This document shows, piece after piece, positions 1 to 12,120 of a stretch of 64,000 nucleotides of DNA; the first letter of the stretch is position 1; each line of letters opens with the position of its first letter. The stretch lies in the NCBI GenBank assembly GCA_009763385.1, contig CM019829.1, positions 41,688,339-41,752,338 of the forward strand, given 5' to 3'. This DNA comes from Coix lacryma-jobi var. lacryma-jobi (lineage: Eukaryota > Streptophyta > Magnoliopsida > Poales > Poaceae). Below the pieces are notes generated by a model. The model searched no databases. It saw only the letters and a program-made list of their open reading frames with translations, and was not told the DNA's origin. A program made the position numbers and the translations under genes.

Positions 1-1561
1 CGTCTAGGTGGTGGCAACCTCCAAGAGTAACAAGCACCACCGGCTTGCAACTCGATCACCTAGTGCCACAATTGCAATCTCTCATGCACCGCACTAGAAT
101 CACTCTCTCACTTAGCGAATATGGTTAGCACTAATCCCAAGTGAGTTGGAGGGCTCCCAAGCACTCTCACACAAGGACACTAAGTCCCCAAGGTGCCCAA
201 CATGTCAAATGGCCGGCCACCACCTCTATTTATAGAGGGAAGCCTCAAACTAGCCGTTTGAAATCGTGCTGAAATTTGAACTGCGGATAGTCCACCCTTA
301 TAACCCCGGACAATCCGCCCTTATAACGAAACTAGCCGTTAGGAGCTGCAACGGTCACCCCGGACAGTCCGCCCCTTGGGCCCGGACAGTCCGCCGTTGA
401 AAAATGACAGCCTACATAGAACCTGTCCAGCAACCTTGTTCTCCGAAAAATTAGCCGGCGGACAGTCCGCCCTTATAGGCCCGAACAGTCCGCCATTCAC
501 CTGTCAACCCGAGAACAGTGCGACCGTCACGTTCGATGCATCCCCATCGGTGCGTCCGAGGCCCGCGGACAGTCCGCCACGAAAATGGCAGACAGTCCGC
601 CACTCTTCAGAAAGCCTCCCACGGGAACGGTCATAACTCTTAGCTCCCAACTCAGAATATGATGATCTTGGACATTTTGGAAAGCTTATTCAGAGGGCTA
701 CACAACCCACATGAACTCATGATACAAAGCACAAAGGATCAATACAGTTTTCCAATCCAAGAACCATCACTTCTCTTTTTCAACCAAAGTTTTCCCCAAA
801 ACTTCTCCAACTTCTCCTTTGCAAATGTGCCAACACCATCAAGTGTATACAACCTTGTGCATGTGTGTTAGCATTTTCACAATCATTTTTTCAAAGGATT
901 TTCACTTGCACTCACCACGCCTACTCGATCCTAGTTACAACACAATGTTAGATCACTCAAGTGGCACTAGATGACCGATATGCAAACAAGTTTGCTCCTC
1001 TTGATAGTACGACCATCTATCCTAAACCCGGTCATCAACTTCTCTACACACCTATGACCGGTGAAATGAAATGCCCTACAAATATACCTTTGCCTTGCGC
1101 ACTCCATTCCAACTCCATCGGTGTCCAACCTATATCAAATGATATGATCCACTTCATATCATCACATGGCCTCCATGGTCCATCGATCTTGACCTCACTT
1201 GCTCTTCGCCATTGCTTCAGTCCTTCGGCGCCAAGTCTTTGCTCAAGCCTCCCGACACTCGGTACCAATGGCTTCAAAGCCTCCAACTTGCCCTTCACTT
1301 CCGCAACCGGTCCATCAAGCCAAGTCTTGCCTTGATCTTCACCATCTTAGCCATATGACCACATGTCATGTCACATATGCAATAAGCTCATTCTTCATCA
1401 CATGTATGAGCATTACAACATCCTTCAAGCCATTACACCTCTATGGCATATGTTGCTCATACATGATCACCTGTGGACTTATCACCTGTGTATCTCACAT
1501 AAACACCATTAGTCCACCTAAAGTTGTCACTCAATTACCAAAACCAAACTAGGACCTTTCA
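1..1561 (-). mobile_element. Partial LTR of a SIRE-like Copia element
   Basis: On the minus strand an LTR starts with TGAAAGGTCCTAG at 1561 and runs off the left edge. Its opening closely resembles the start of the Copia B LTR at 28282 (TGAAAGCCCTAG, then the shared TTTGGTTTTGGT), so the two families are related. A TATA-like CTATAAATAG lies at 226-235 on the minus strand. No polypurine tract lies to its right, so this is a 5' LTR or a solo LTR, not a 3' LTR. It interrupts the protease coding region of the Gypsy element that resumes at 1562. The other target duplication copy (GCGTG expected) is outside the window. Open frames inside it look incidental. Confidence 0.8.
285..605. repeat. Array of CGGACAGTCCGCC palindromic motifs in the LTR
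   Basis: At least six exact or one-to-two-base variants of a short imperfect palindrome (core CGGAC-A-GTCCG) occur here, several followed by CCTTATA. They lie upstream of the TATA-like box in transcription direction, that is, in U3. The arrangement matches the arrays in the other Copia LTRs of this window, although the flanking sequence is unrelated. Confidence 0.85.
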
Positions 1562-1863
1562 GCGTGGTATGATGACTCAAAGTCTGCTACTTCGAAGCTG
1601 ACGTACTCTGTTTGATAGTTGATCTGAGTTCCGAAAGTGACGGGAAGTATTATCCTCCCGAGTGGTATAGCCGCCTTTCCGGGTACTATACCGTAAAAGG
1701 GGGCGCTTGATGGTGTAAGTTGAGTTGCTAGGTCTAAGTTCATCTTGCGTAGGGTACTTGCGAAGATGACGTTGAGTCCTGCCCCTCCATCAATGAGTAC
1801 TCTTCCCAATTTGAACCCGGCGACCGTAGGATCCAGTACTAGCAGGTAATGCCCTGCATTTGA
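1562..1863 (-). pseudogene. Gypsy (Tat-type) aspartic protease fragment
   Basis: The minus strand encodes the retropepsin core with a LIDGGAGLNVIF motif (D-G-G in place of D-S/T-G, as is common in Tat-lineage Gypsy proteases). The hydrophobic flank GKAAIPLGRIILPVTFG follows, and the frame ends at ESSYHA where the Copia LTR starts at 1561. The reverse transcriptase, RNase H and integrase of this element would lie left of the window or are lost. Assignment to Tat/RIRE2-like Gypsy rests on motif memory. Confidence 0.75.
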
Positions 1864-2327
1864 GACGCTGGTCCATTGGTCTGCTCGAGAGAAATTGATC
1901 GGATGCTCAGACCCATCGAGGTATCTGGGGGTTGCGGTTCGGTTGACATGATTTCCCGCAAGGAAAGTTTTAGAAGGCGCTTGTTATCACTGGTGGTGAC
2001 TCCCCCAAATATAACATTGATGGTACCTTTGGGGTGTAGGAAACCATCAGTGTCTTGCTAAGGGTCTTCGGCTACTTTCTTCCCTTTGTCTTTTTTATTT
2101 TTGTTGATGTTGGAATTCAGACCTCATTCTTTAAGTTGTCGATAATGCCTAGCCTGGTGTCCTCCTTTTGGATGGAAGGGACATGGGCCATCTAGGAGGT
2201 CATCGAAGCTTGAAGGTTTGTTCCCTTTATTCTGAGGTTCCATGGCTGCAACTGTGTTGTCCCCGGTTCTTTTGCGGGTGTTTTGCTGAGCAGACTGGAT
2301 TCCTCTCTGGTTATTTCCTCGATCACC
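1864..2327 (-). pseudogene. Gypsy gag-protease linker with several stops
   Basis: In the frame of the downstream protease or the upstream gag this stretch still reads as a low-complexity Gypsy linker, including a CPFHPKGGHQARHYR zinc-knuckle-like segment and a VIFGG box. It is broken by stops read as TGA or TAG where CGA or CAG would fit. It joins gag (2328-4148) to the protease (1562-1863) in one decayed element. I see no other gene in it. Confidence 0.5.
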
Positions 2328-4148
2328 CTACGTATTCCTCTTGGGGAAGCGCTCTTGTGTGCGTTCTTCTGTTGCCATCATGGAGTTTATGACCCGATGG
2401 AACTCGTCGGCGGTGGTCGGGTCATGCTTAATGAAATCCTTGTAATTGTACCTTTCGCAAATTCCATTGCCGAAAAGGACGATTACTTCTCTACCTGTTA
2501 TGTCTGAGACTATGGAGCGGATCTCGGAGAAACGTCTGTAGTATTCCCGCATTGTCTCATTTTTCTGCTGCTTGCAGGTTCTAAGCTTAGTTCGAGGGTC
2601 TGATCTCTCTGGGACACCCACAAAGTTTTCTATGAAAATGCGATGAAGTTGTTCCCAAGAGTCAATGGATTCGGGCCTAAGTCCGTCGAACCATGCAAGA
2701 GGCATTGTTTCTAGAGCCATGGGGAGAAATAATGCTTTGACATCATTGCTTCCTCCTGCTAACTCAACTTCTTGAGCATACAGCCGGAGCCACCATCTAG
2801 GTTCTGTTTTTCCGTCGTACTTAGAGTAGTTCCCGGGTTTGAACTTTTTGTGGAAACGGGACTGCTCGGAGCCTCTGGGAAAAGCAGGGGAAGCGATCAA
2901 CTGCGTCAGATGCTAAGATGTCGATTCCTCGATATGATGATTCAACTCCTCCTTCAGCTTGGTTAGGGACTCGGTTGCCCTGACGACTCCTGGCCGGGAC
3001 TCGGCCAAGTCGCTCATGAATAGGTCGCCTCTGGCTTGGATGAGATGAGTCCTGATCATCAGCTAAGGACTCAAGGTTTCTACCTTTGAGTTGTAGCGCG
3101 GTATTCTGAAGCATGATCAACCGTTGTTCTTCATCAGGGGTGAAGTTGTCTTTGGCTCCCATCTCCGTAGCTAGAGCCATGATGTTTTGGTAGGGTGTCT
3201 GATATACCTTGTGACTAGCGACCCTCATGAATTCAGGTTCGAGGTTGCGTGAACAGTCAGCTCGTCGTCGATTGTGATCATTCTGGGACTGAATCTCCTG
3301 ATCACGCTGACTACGAGCTTGGCGTTCGGCTTCCTCTTCCAGACGCCTTCGACTATTATATTCTTCAAGTCGTACGTGGTAGCGCTCCATGGCCTCTTTA
3401 CGATGAGTTGCTCGCTTTCTATGAGCGTCTTTTGCCAAATTCCTCCTTAGTCTTTCTGCTTTAAGGTCTCAGTTTCACCGGGTCCTTCTGGATCGTCATC
3501 AGATATCATACTCAAGGTCTCATCATCTCGGAAGACATCTGGAGGAGTCGGAGGTCGTAGAGATGATTGGTGTCCTGCTATGAAGACTTCGCGAGTGTAG
3601 CCTTGGTTTATTGATCCTGGTGTAACCGATTCCAGGGTAAAAGCACTGGAGATTAGCTCTGTTGAGGTATCATGCTCTTCAAAGGGGAGCTGATGTCCAT
3701 ATTGGTAAGGGAGTTGTTGCTCGATTGTGCCAACCAACCTAGCCGGGGCTTGTTGTATTGGCCAATGGACTATGTTACCTTCGTCGGTTGAACTATAAAA
3801 GAGTCCCTGCTGAGCTCCTGTCAGAGGGATCTGTTGAAGCCTTTGGAAATTTAATCCAATCAACTCTTGAAAACTTTTGGCTGAGTTACGCAGTCCAAAG
3901 GGGATACGGTGTCTGGAATCCGAGTCCTTTTTAGATCGAGAATTCGTATCCGAGTAGGAGTCGGATGACTCTTCCTGGTCCCTAGATTCTTGCGATTCTT
4001 GGATTGTGAGGTTTTCTAGGTCTCGGGCGAGATGATTTGTGTTTGGCGTGGCTTGCGCTTCTGATTGAAGTTGTCGATGCAGCTTCCCTTGATCATCCGC
4101 GATACAAGTCCACGAGCCAAAAACAAAAATTGATCCCGCCGAGAACAT
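2328..4148 (-). pseudogene. Gypsy (Tat-type) gag, frameshifted
   Basis: Three minus-strand frames follow each other. 4148-3447 is an acidic N-terminal region rich in S, D and Q. 3438-2821 is a charged R/E-rich segment with HKVYQTPYQNIMALATEMG. 2900-2328 is the Retrotrans_gag-like domain with KFKPGNYSKYDGKTEPRWW, PLAWFDGL and the ETMREYYRRFSEI helix. The frames change near 3455 and near 2880, so at least two indels have broken a once continuous gag. A TAG at 2328-2330 ends the last frame. Gag would form the virus-like particle. The order gag, linker, protease is normal for Ty3/Gypsy read right to left, and the primer site is at 4193-4210. Confidence 0.8.
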
Positions 4149-4192
4149 GTTGAAGTGGTTCGACGAGCTCTTGACTGCGGAATCGTCGAGAG

Positions 4193-4210
4193 TCCCTACC
4201 TGGCGCGCCA
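4193..4210 (-). other. Primer binding site of the Tat-type Gypsy
   Basis: The minus strand reads TGGCGCGCCAGGTAGGGA two bases inside the LTR end. A TGGCGC start next to an LTR that ends CCGACA is the expected place and form of a Gypsy primer site. The tRNA is not assigned. Confidence 0.65.
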
Positions 4211-4212
4211 GC

Positions 4213-4553
4213 TGTCGGTGTTTGTTAACCGACAACTCTTCTTGGGTATTCCTAGACGATTTGTTTGGTGGGGATCAGCGTTCGTAGAACTCGGCTAGTA
4301 CACATGGACAACGATTTATACTGGTTCAGACTGCTTAATAGCGTAATACCTTACGTCCAGTGGTGGCGTGTGCCTTGTGTTATGATTCAAGATTCAATGA
4401 TAGAGGTGTGTGCCCGCTTCCCCTTATATAATCAGGTGAAGCTTAGCACATACGGAGTCCTAGTCGGTTACAACAGAGGAGTCGTATTCTAATTACAAGA
4501 CTTCCTTTAGAACTCGACTAAGTTACAATGAGAGTCCTAATCCATGTCCACTT
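4213..4553 (-). mobile_element. 5' LTR of the Tat-type Gypsy, first segment
   Basis: The plus strand starts TGTCGGTG, so the minus-strand LTR ends CACCGACA, next to the primer site. A minus-strand TATA-like box (TTATATAAG) lies near 4424-4432. Copia A was inserted at 4554, and the LTR resumes after the duplicated CACTT at 18355. The outer end of this LTR was not found; it seems lost at the junction with Copia B near 18443. Confidence 0.7.
4549..4553. repeat. Target site duplication CACTT, left copy
   Basis: CACTT here is repeated at 18350-18354, immediately outside the two LTR ends of Copia A. This proves the limits of the insertion. Confidence 0.95.
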
Positions 4554-6124
4554 TGAACGCATCTTGGCCCCTAGTGGTTTCGGTGATTGGATGAAACAGA
4601 AGATTACTGTGACTAACATGTGTTTTGCAGAAACAGGATTGAGTTAGGTCATGGTAATGGCGACGATACGGGCATATGGAGTTCATGTCCCCTGGCGATG
4701 GATATCGTTTTGGTTTTCAAAGGATGGACGACGAAGACGGTGGTAGACTAGGCTAAGTGTCATATGGTGTTGGAGGACACTTAGGTAGTCTTAGGTCTTT
4801 GTTTTTCCTTTGGTCGTACTATAAAGGGGAGCATGAATCAGTAGCTTGACCTAGATGAGTCTATTGAGGTAGGTGTGGTGCACACTTGTTATTTCATAGC
4901 CCTAGGTAGCTCAGAGAGATGCCTTAAGTCGAGAGGATCAAAAGTCGGTTAGGCCGCATTGCGATCCGAGATCGATTTGGCCCTGTTAGGGGCATCGAAT
5001 GCTGGCTAGGTGGGCATCGGAGGCTCCGATGCCCACCCCGACTTAGGGTTTAGTCTGGTGCGTGGCATCGGAGGCTCCGATGTTGCCACATCGGATGCTC
5101 CTATGCCACTGTTCACTTGCGAGTGAACTGTGGGCTGCATCGGACGCTGGCATCGGATGCTGAGGGCCAGCATCCGATGGCCATCCAGAGAGGTTCCAGA
5201 GAGGTCAAAATGGCATGGGACGCTTCCGATGCAGGGTCATCGAATGTTGCTTAGTGTTCGATGCTCCTTTAATAGGTCTGACAAGAGGGTACAGTCGACC
5301 GTTGGTCGAGGTCATCGGAGCCTCTGATGCCTAGCATCGGAGCGTCCGATGCCCCCGCAGAAACCCTGTCTTGTGCTGTTTTTGGATGGCCGATTGGGTG
5401 AGTATTTATACTCCTTCCCTCCATCCATTTGAGTGTTCTTGCCACTTCCATCTGCTGAGAAACACATTGTGAGTGTGAGTGAGTGCAAGAGCCCTAGTGA
5501 GGTTGAGTGATTTGCTAATTGTGAGAATTAGACACCTCCTAGTGAGAATTGAGTAGCAAGTGTGCATCCATCCATCTCTTTCGCCTTGTGTTGGTCAAGT
5601 GAGAGTTCTAGCTTGTTACTCTTGGTGATCGGCATCACCTAGACGGCTTGGTGGCGATCGTGAAGCTTGGAGAGCATCCGGTGGCATTGTGGATGACCCA
5701 AGCAAGCTTGTGACCGGTAGCGAGCGATTCACCAGGCCGGAGCGGCGAAGAATCAGCTCGTAGTGAGCACTTGATCCTTGTGCGGATCAAGGGGGTGTGA
5801 TACCCTTGCGCGGATGCTCCAACGAGGACTAGGGGGGTGTGCCGACACCTCGATACCTCGGCAAAAAGATCGTCTTGTCATCTCTACTCCTTTACTTACG
5901 CATTTACTTTCAAGCATTCAATTCTGCATTATACTTGTTGTTCTTTCACCATTGAATTGCTTTGCTAGAGTAGGAGTGGCATAGACTTGGTCTTTTGTGC
6001 GATAGAATAAAAGGAAACACACTTCTAGGCACTAGGGGGTTAATTGGGGCTTGATAGGTTTTATTCTTGCAAGAAGTTTTAGAGAAGCCCAATTCACCCC
6101 CTCTTGGGCATCTTGATCCTTTCA
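4554..6124 (+). mobile_element. 5' LTR of Copia A
   Basis: It begins TGAACGCATCTTGG and ends GATCCTTTCA. A TATA-like TATTTATA at 5403-5410 lies in the same relative place as 17628-17635 of the 3' copy and is the likely promoter. The U3 part upstream holds the CATCGGA palindrome array. Length equals the 3' LTR exactly. Confidence 0.95.
4991..5352. repeat. CATCGGA/TCCGATG palindrome array in U3 of Copia A
   Basis: About ten half or full copies of CATCGGANGCTCCGATG-like sequence occur here. The cleanest is GGGCATCGGAGG plus its mirror at 5012-5034. They lie 50 to 400 bases upstream of the TATA-like box. The 3' LTR has the same array at about 17216-17577, with small changes in several half-sites. 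Confidence 0.9.
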
Positions 6125-6126
6125 AT

Positions 6127-6139
6127 TGGTATCAGAGCC
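6127..6139 (+). other. Primer binding site of Copia A
   Basis: TGGTATCAGAGCC begins two bases after the LTR end. It is complementary to the 3' end of initiator methionine tRNA, the usual primer of plant Copia elements. Confidence 0.95.
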
Positions 6140-6177
6140 TCGTGTTCTCGATTTAGGCTTAACCGCCTAGAGTTAAG

Positions 6178-8562
6178 ATGTCCGGAGGTGATGGACCACC
6201 TCCCATGTTTGAGGGAGACGACTTACCATATTGGAAAATCCGTATGGAGTTGTACCTAGAAGCGGTTGATGTCAAATGCCGCAATGCCGCGATCACCGGG
6301 TTCCCCAAACCCAAGGAGGGCACTAGCCTCACGCCACATGAGGAAGAAAATGAGAAGTGGAATGCAAAGGCCAAAAACATTCTTTTTAGAGGTATTTCCA
6401 AGAATGTGTTTAACCGCGTCCAAAACCACAAGGATGCCCATGATCTATGGGATAACATTTGTGCTCTCCATGAGGGGACCAAGAGAGAGCGTGAGGAGAG
6501 ATATCATTTAGTTATGCAAAAGCTTCATTCTTTTGACATGCATGCTAATTAAATGTACTCACGCTTGAATGTCCTTGTAGAAGAACTCAATGGACTTGGC
6601 CTCATACAAATGCAACCATCCGATGTTGTGAGGAAGATTCTTTGTGTCCTTCCAATTGAGAAGTATGGACACATTGTGACGGTCCTACATCAAGGTGATC
6701 TTTCCACCACTACACAAACTCAATTCTTGGGAAAGATCAATGCGCATGAGATGTACATGCACATCACACCAAGTGGTGGCTCTTCCACCGACAAGAAGAA
6801 GGACTTGGCCTTCAAAGCAAGTCATGACAAGAAAGGCAAGTCAAAGGCTATTGAGGTGCATCATGAGAGCTCAAGTGATGAAGAGGATGATTCCAACATC
6901 GCTCTCATGGTGAGAAGAACCACCAAGATGTTGAAGAAGCTTCACAAGAATGGAGTCAACTTTGACTCAAGAAAGAAGAAGTTCTTCACAAGTAGCAAGA
7001 GGAGGCCAATCTCCAAAATGGATTGCTACAATTGCGGTGAGCTTGGCCATCTTGCTCATCAATGCACCAAGCCCAAGAAGGACAACTACAAGAACAAGAA
7101 CAAGGGCAAGAAGTATGATTCATCAAGTGAAGATGAGAAGAAGAATGACAAGCCCTACAAGAAGAAAGATGGCAAGAAGAAGCAATACCACAAGAAAGGT
7201 GGTAAAACATACATTGTTGGTGATTGGCTCACCGACATTGACTCCTCCGGTGGCTCATCCGGTGAAGATAGTGATGATGAGAAGGAGAAGGTGGCCGCTC
7301 TAGTCATTGGCTCCTCTACACCACCACCACCACCGTCACCATCATCATCTACACACCTATGCCTCATGGCTAAAGGTGATCGAAAGGTACAAAGCGATGA
7401 TGACTCTAGTGATAGTGATAGTGATGGTGAATTTGAGTCACCCACTTATGATGAGCTTGTTAAATTGCTAAACAACTACTCTAAAATCATAAGAAAGACT
7501 AGAGCTAAAAATGAAAAGCTTGTTGATGAAAATGAATCTCTTGTTGAGAAATATGATCATGCTATTCATGCTAGTGATGAGCTAAAAGATGAACTTGCTA
7601 CTATGTCATCCGCTATCAAGGAGCTCAAGTCCTCTAACAAGGAGCTCAAAGCTAAAAATGAAAAACTTGATAAGATGCATAGTGACTTTACCACTAGTTA
7701 TGCTTTGCTCAAAGAACAATACACTCAAGTGAAAGTTGACTATGATGCTCTCACCGTTGCTTATGATATGCTTTCACATGAGACACATGATGCTCCTAAC
7801 CTTGTTGTTAAGTGTGACATAGCAACATCTTGTGAGGACTTGGTTAGTGAGCATGATGAGCAAAGAGCTAGTGGCAAAGGCAAGAATGTGGTTGTGGCCG
7901 ATCACTATGATGATTATGTCAAGATCAAGAATGAGAATGCAAAGCTCAAGATTGATCTAGAGAAGCTTGCAACCACAAAGCAAGTCATTGTTGAGACCCA
8001 AGATGATGACTATAGCATGTCACTTGAGCTAGACATGCTAAAAGAAGAGAACAAGAGATTGAAGATGGAGAGGGATTACAAGATGAAACCATCTCAATTA
8101 GAGCTACAACAAGAGAATGACAAGCTCAAGAAAGAGAAGGAGCATCTCACCACCGGGTTGAAGAAATTCACCAAGGGTCAATGTCTTCAAAGTGAGCTTC
8201 TCATGAACACCGTAATGAAGACCAATAGAAATGACATTGGCTTCCTTGAAGAGAAGATGAAGCAACGCAAAAGCATCACTAAGCCAAAGAAGAAGAAGAT
8301 TGGAAGATGCTATGAGTGTGGAAAGGAAGGACACTTTGCTCATGATTGTGAAGAGCCTAAACCTACACCCTTGCCCAAGCATGCTAGGCCCTTTGCTTTC
8401 AATGCTCACTACATGCTTAAACAAGACTCTAGTGGCAAGATGAAAGTCATGTTCATGGGGCCTCCTAACAAGAATAGTCCAAAGCAAATTTGGGTTGCTA
8501 AGTCACTAGTAGAGAAGGTTAAGGGACCGCAACAAGTTTGGGTCCCAAAAGCTCAAGCTTGA
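6178..8562 (+). pseudogene. gag: Copia A gag with one in-frame stop
   Basis: The frame opens with ATG at 6178 (MSGGDGPPPMFEGDDLPYW) and would give about 794 residues, but a TAA at 6550-6552 cuts it after residue 124; the frame then continues unbroken from 6553. Visible parts are the N-terminal UBN2/Retrotran_gag-like domain and a CCHC knuckle CYNCGELGHLAHQC near 7024. K- and S/D-rich low complexity follows. A long predicted coiled coil lies at about 7450-8170, and a second knuckle CYECGKEGHFAHDC near 8308. Two knuckles separated by a coiled coil fit SIRE-type gag, which assembles particles and binds genomic RNA. The protein ends at TGA 8560-8562, 16 bases before the pol frame opens. Confidence 0.92.
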
Positions 8563-8570
8563 TTTCTTGT

Positions 8571-8585
8571 GTGTGTAGGTGAACT
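8571..8585 (+). promoter_or_regulatory. Splice-donor-like AG|GTGAA at the gag/pol junction of Copia A
   Basis: Just after the gag stop the sequence TGTGTGTAG|GTGAAC has a donor-like GT at 8579-8580, which is also the first codon of the open pol frame. Copia B (24004) and Copia C (47167) have AG|GTAA at the same place. Drosophila copia and Arabidopsis EVD make a spliced gag-only RNA with the donor near this boundary. That it is used here is inference. Confidence 0.45.
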
Positions 8586-11500
8586 ACAAGACTGGTGGAT
8601 CTCATTGGGTAATTGATAGTGGTTGCACTCAACATATGACCGGCAATCCCCGGATGTTCACCTCACTAGAAGAGAATGTTGATGACCAAGAAAAGATAAC
8701 ATTTGGTGACAATTCAATGGGCAATGTCAAAGGACTGGGCAAAGTGGCAATTTCAAATGATCATACCATCTCCAATGTGCTTCTAGTTTCATCATTGAGC
8801 TTCAACTTGCTATCCGTTGGGCAACTATGTGATCTTGGCTTTCAATGTTTGTTCACCGACAAAGAAGTAGTTGTGACCAAGAAAGATGATACACTAGTGA
8901 TATTCAAAGGCTTTAGATACAACAATCTCTATCTAGTGGATTTCACCTCCGAAGATGCCAACTTGAAGACATGTTTGTTCACAAAGCAATCACTTGGTTG
9001 GCTATGGCATAGAAGATTGGCACATGTTGGAATGAACACTCTCAACAAGCTTTTGAAGAAGGATTTGGTTAGGGGCTTGAAGGATGTCAAATTTGAGAAA
9101 GACAAATTGTGTAGTGCATGTCAAGCCGGCAAGCAAGTTGCAAACACTCATCCAACCAAAGCCTTTGTATCAACATTAAGAGAGTTAGAGCTACTCCACA
9201 TGGATCTATTTGGGCCAACAACATATGCTAGCTTGGGTGGAAATCTCTATTGCCTAGTGATTGTTGATGACTTTTCAAGATACACTTGGGTATTCTTTCT
9301 TCATGACAAATTCGAAGCAACCCCTTCATTCAAACAGTTTGCCAAGAGAGCCCAAAATGAGTTTGACTTGAAGATCAAAAAGATTAGAAGTGATAATAGA
9401 AGAGAATTTGACAACACCCATATTGAAGAGTATTGTGATGAAGTTGGGATCAAGCATGAAGTCTCCGCAACATATACACCACAACAAAATGGGGTAGTTG
9501 AGAGGAAGAAACGGACACTAATCACCCTAGCAAGGACAATGCTAGATGAGTACAGTACACCGAAAAGATTTTGGGCGAAAGCAATCAACACCGCTTGCTA
9601 TGCATCAAACCGGTTGTTCCCCCATCGTCTCCTTGGCAAGACCCCCTATGAGCTACTCAACAACAAGAAGCCGGATATATCATTCTTTAGAGTGTTTGGG
9701 TGCAAATGCTACATCTACAAGAAGCGCCAACACCTAGGGAAGTTCCAACGCCGATGTGATATTGGTTTTCTTGTTGGTTACTCATTGAAGTCCAAAGCAT
9801 ATCGAGTATTCAACCATGCCACCGGGATGGTAGAAGAAACATATGATGTGGAATTCGATAAATCTAATGGCTCTCAAGGAGAGCATGAAATTTTTTTTTG
9901 ATGTAGGTGATGAACAATTGAGGGAAGCAATGAAGAACATGCCGGTTGGAGCCATCAAGCCTAAAGATGATGATGATGATGTGCAAGTCATTGACAAGCC
10001 ATCCTCATCCAATGTACCACTTGTTGATGACAAAGATGGGAAGGATCCATTTGAAGATACTCATGTCTCCCATGATCAAATGGTGGTACAAGCTCAAGAT
10101 GTTGATGCTCCACAAGCAGCCCCTCAAGTGGTTGATCAAGGCCTCGTTTGGGAGAGCTCCACTCCCTGATTCTCCAACTCCGCTCCATGATTCTCCGATA
10201 GAGTGATTCTATTGGATTCTTAGGAGGAAGCAGGGTGAAGAGCTAAGGAGAATTGATTCTCAGCTGATCCCCACCAGAATATAACAGGGAGCAGGGTGAA
10301 GCAGGTTTTTTTAGCTCCCACCTTCTAGTGTAAATGGAGAAGTGATTCTCTCTGGATCCCCACCTGAATTAGTTGGCATTTTGAGCGTTTGGCTGATTGG
10401 GAGTGATGCTCTTCGGAGAAGCTGAAGCTGGAGCTCTCCCAAACGGCCCCCAAAGAACTACTCCTCTACTACAAGCTCATCCTTAAGATCTCATCATAGG
10501 GAGTCCAACAAGGGGTGTAATGACTGGATCTCAAAAACTTGCTTTATTTATTGAACATCACTCCTTTGTGTCTCTTGTTGAGCCTGCCATTGTAGATGAA
10601 GCTCTAGGTGATCCGGATTGGGTGAATGCTATGCATGAAGAATTAAACAACTTCACTCGCAACCAAGTTTGGACACTTGAAGAGCGACCCAAAGGCGCAA
10701 GAGTCATTGGAACAAAATGGGTGCTTAGAAACAAGCAAGATGATCAAGGCAAGGTTGTTATAAACAAGGCAAGGCAGTGGCAAAGGGGTTCTCTCAAGTT
10801 GAAGGTTTGGATTTTGGAGAGACCTTTGCACCGGTTGCAAGACTCGAAGCCATTCGTATCCTCCTTGCATATGCATCACATCATGACATTAAATTATATC
10901 AAATAGATGTGAAAAGTGCATTTTTAAATGGCTTCATAAATGAACTAGTCTAGGTTGATCAACCTCCCGGGTTTGAAGACCCTAGATATCCTAATCATGT
11001 TTATAGGTTGTCCAAGGCGCTATATGGACTCAAGCAAGCCCCAAGAGCATGGTATGAGTGCCTCCGGGACTTCCTCATTGAGAAAGGCTTCACCATTGGG
11101 AAGGTCGACACCACACTATTCACCAAGAAGCTTGATGGAGAGATCTTCATTTGTCAAGTCTACGTTGATGATATCATCTTCGGGTCAACAAATGAAGCCT
11201 ATTGCAAGGAATTTGGTGACTTGTTGTCGAAGGACTTCGAAATGTCCATGATTGGAGAGCTCACATTCTTCCTAGGCTTCCAAGTCAAGCAATTGAAGGA
11301 GGGTACTTTCATATCTCAAGAGAAGTATACAAAAGACCTCCTCAAGCGCTTCAACATGGATGATTGCAAGCCTATCAAGACTCCAATGGCAACAAACGGA
11401 CATCTCGACCTAGATGTGGGAGGTAACCCGGTTGACCAAATTCTCTACCGTTCTATGATTGGTAGCTTGTTATATTTGACCGCATCTAGGTCCGACATCA

Positions 11501-12120
11501 TGTTTAGTGTGTGCATGTGTGCTCGCTTTCAAGCCGATCCTAGGGAATCACATCTCATAGCGGTGAAGAGAATCCTTAGGTACCTAAAGCACACCCCAAG
11601 CATTGGCCTTTGGTATCCCAAAGAAGCTAACTTCCAACTCGTTGGGTATTCCAATTCGGATTACGCGGGTTGCAAAGTAGATAGAAAAAGCACATCCGGA
11701 GGGTGCCATTTGCTTGGGAGATCACTAGTTTCATGGAGTTCGAAAAAGCAAAATAGTGTGGCCTTGTCTACCGCCGAGGCGGAATACATAGCCGCGGGTG
11801 CTTGTTGTGCACAAATCCTTTATATGAAACAAACTCTTTTAGACTATGGTGTAGTTCTAGAAAGGGTACCTTTGTTGTGTGACAATGAGAGTGCGGTTAA
11901 GCTTGCTAACAACCTGGTTCAACACTCTCGCACAAAGCACATAGATATTCGCCATCACTTTCTTAGAGACCATGTTTCAAAGAAAGACATATCCTTAGAG
12001 GGAGTTAGAACCGAAGATCAATTGGCGGATATCTTCACAAAACCCCTAGATGAAAACACTCTTTGTAGATTGCGAAGTGAGCTTAATGTGCTTGATCTAA
12101 GTAACTTTGTCAAAAGGTGA
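8579..12120 (+). pseudogene. pol: Copia A pol (protease, integrase, RT, RNase H), disrupted
   Basis: Pol is +1 relative to gag. Visible are the protease motif DSGCTQHMTG (residues 13-22) and the integrase zinc residues H144, H149, C178 and C181. The catalytic triad is D209, D272 and E308; the usual SDNGGEF is here SDNRREF. The reverse transcriptase has YVDDIIFGS at 11161 onward, and RNase H has SWSSKKQNSVALSTAEAEY. Breaks are a frame change at a run of nine T (9891-9899), a MITE at 10140-10450, a one-base deletion-like frame change near 10775, and TAG at 10951-10953. RT from 11008 to RNase H is then open to TGA 12118-12120. Enzymes of the retrotransposition cycle would be made from an intact copy; this copy is dead. 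Confidence 0.93.
10140..10450. mobile_element. 311-bp MITE inside Copia A pol
   Basis: Terminal inverted repeats GGCCTCGTTTGGGAGAGCTC on the left and, read inversely, GGGGCCGTTTGGGAGAGCTC on the right enclose A/T- and CTCC-rich sequence without an ORF. The flanks are CAA at 10137-10139 and 10451-10453, a 3-bp duplication. Grass PIF/Harbinger-like (Tourist) MITEs also have 3-bp duplications, though usually TTA or TAA, so the superfamily is tentative. It lies in the variable linker between integrase and reverse transcriptase. Confidence 0.85.

Noticed and set aside
961..1335. ORF of 124 codons
   Set aside because: Inside the LTR at 1-1561 and antisense to its transcription; no recognisable domain.
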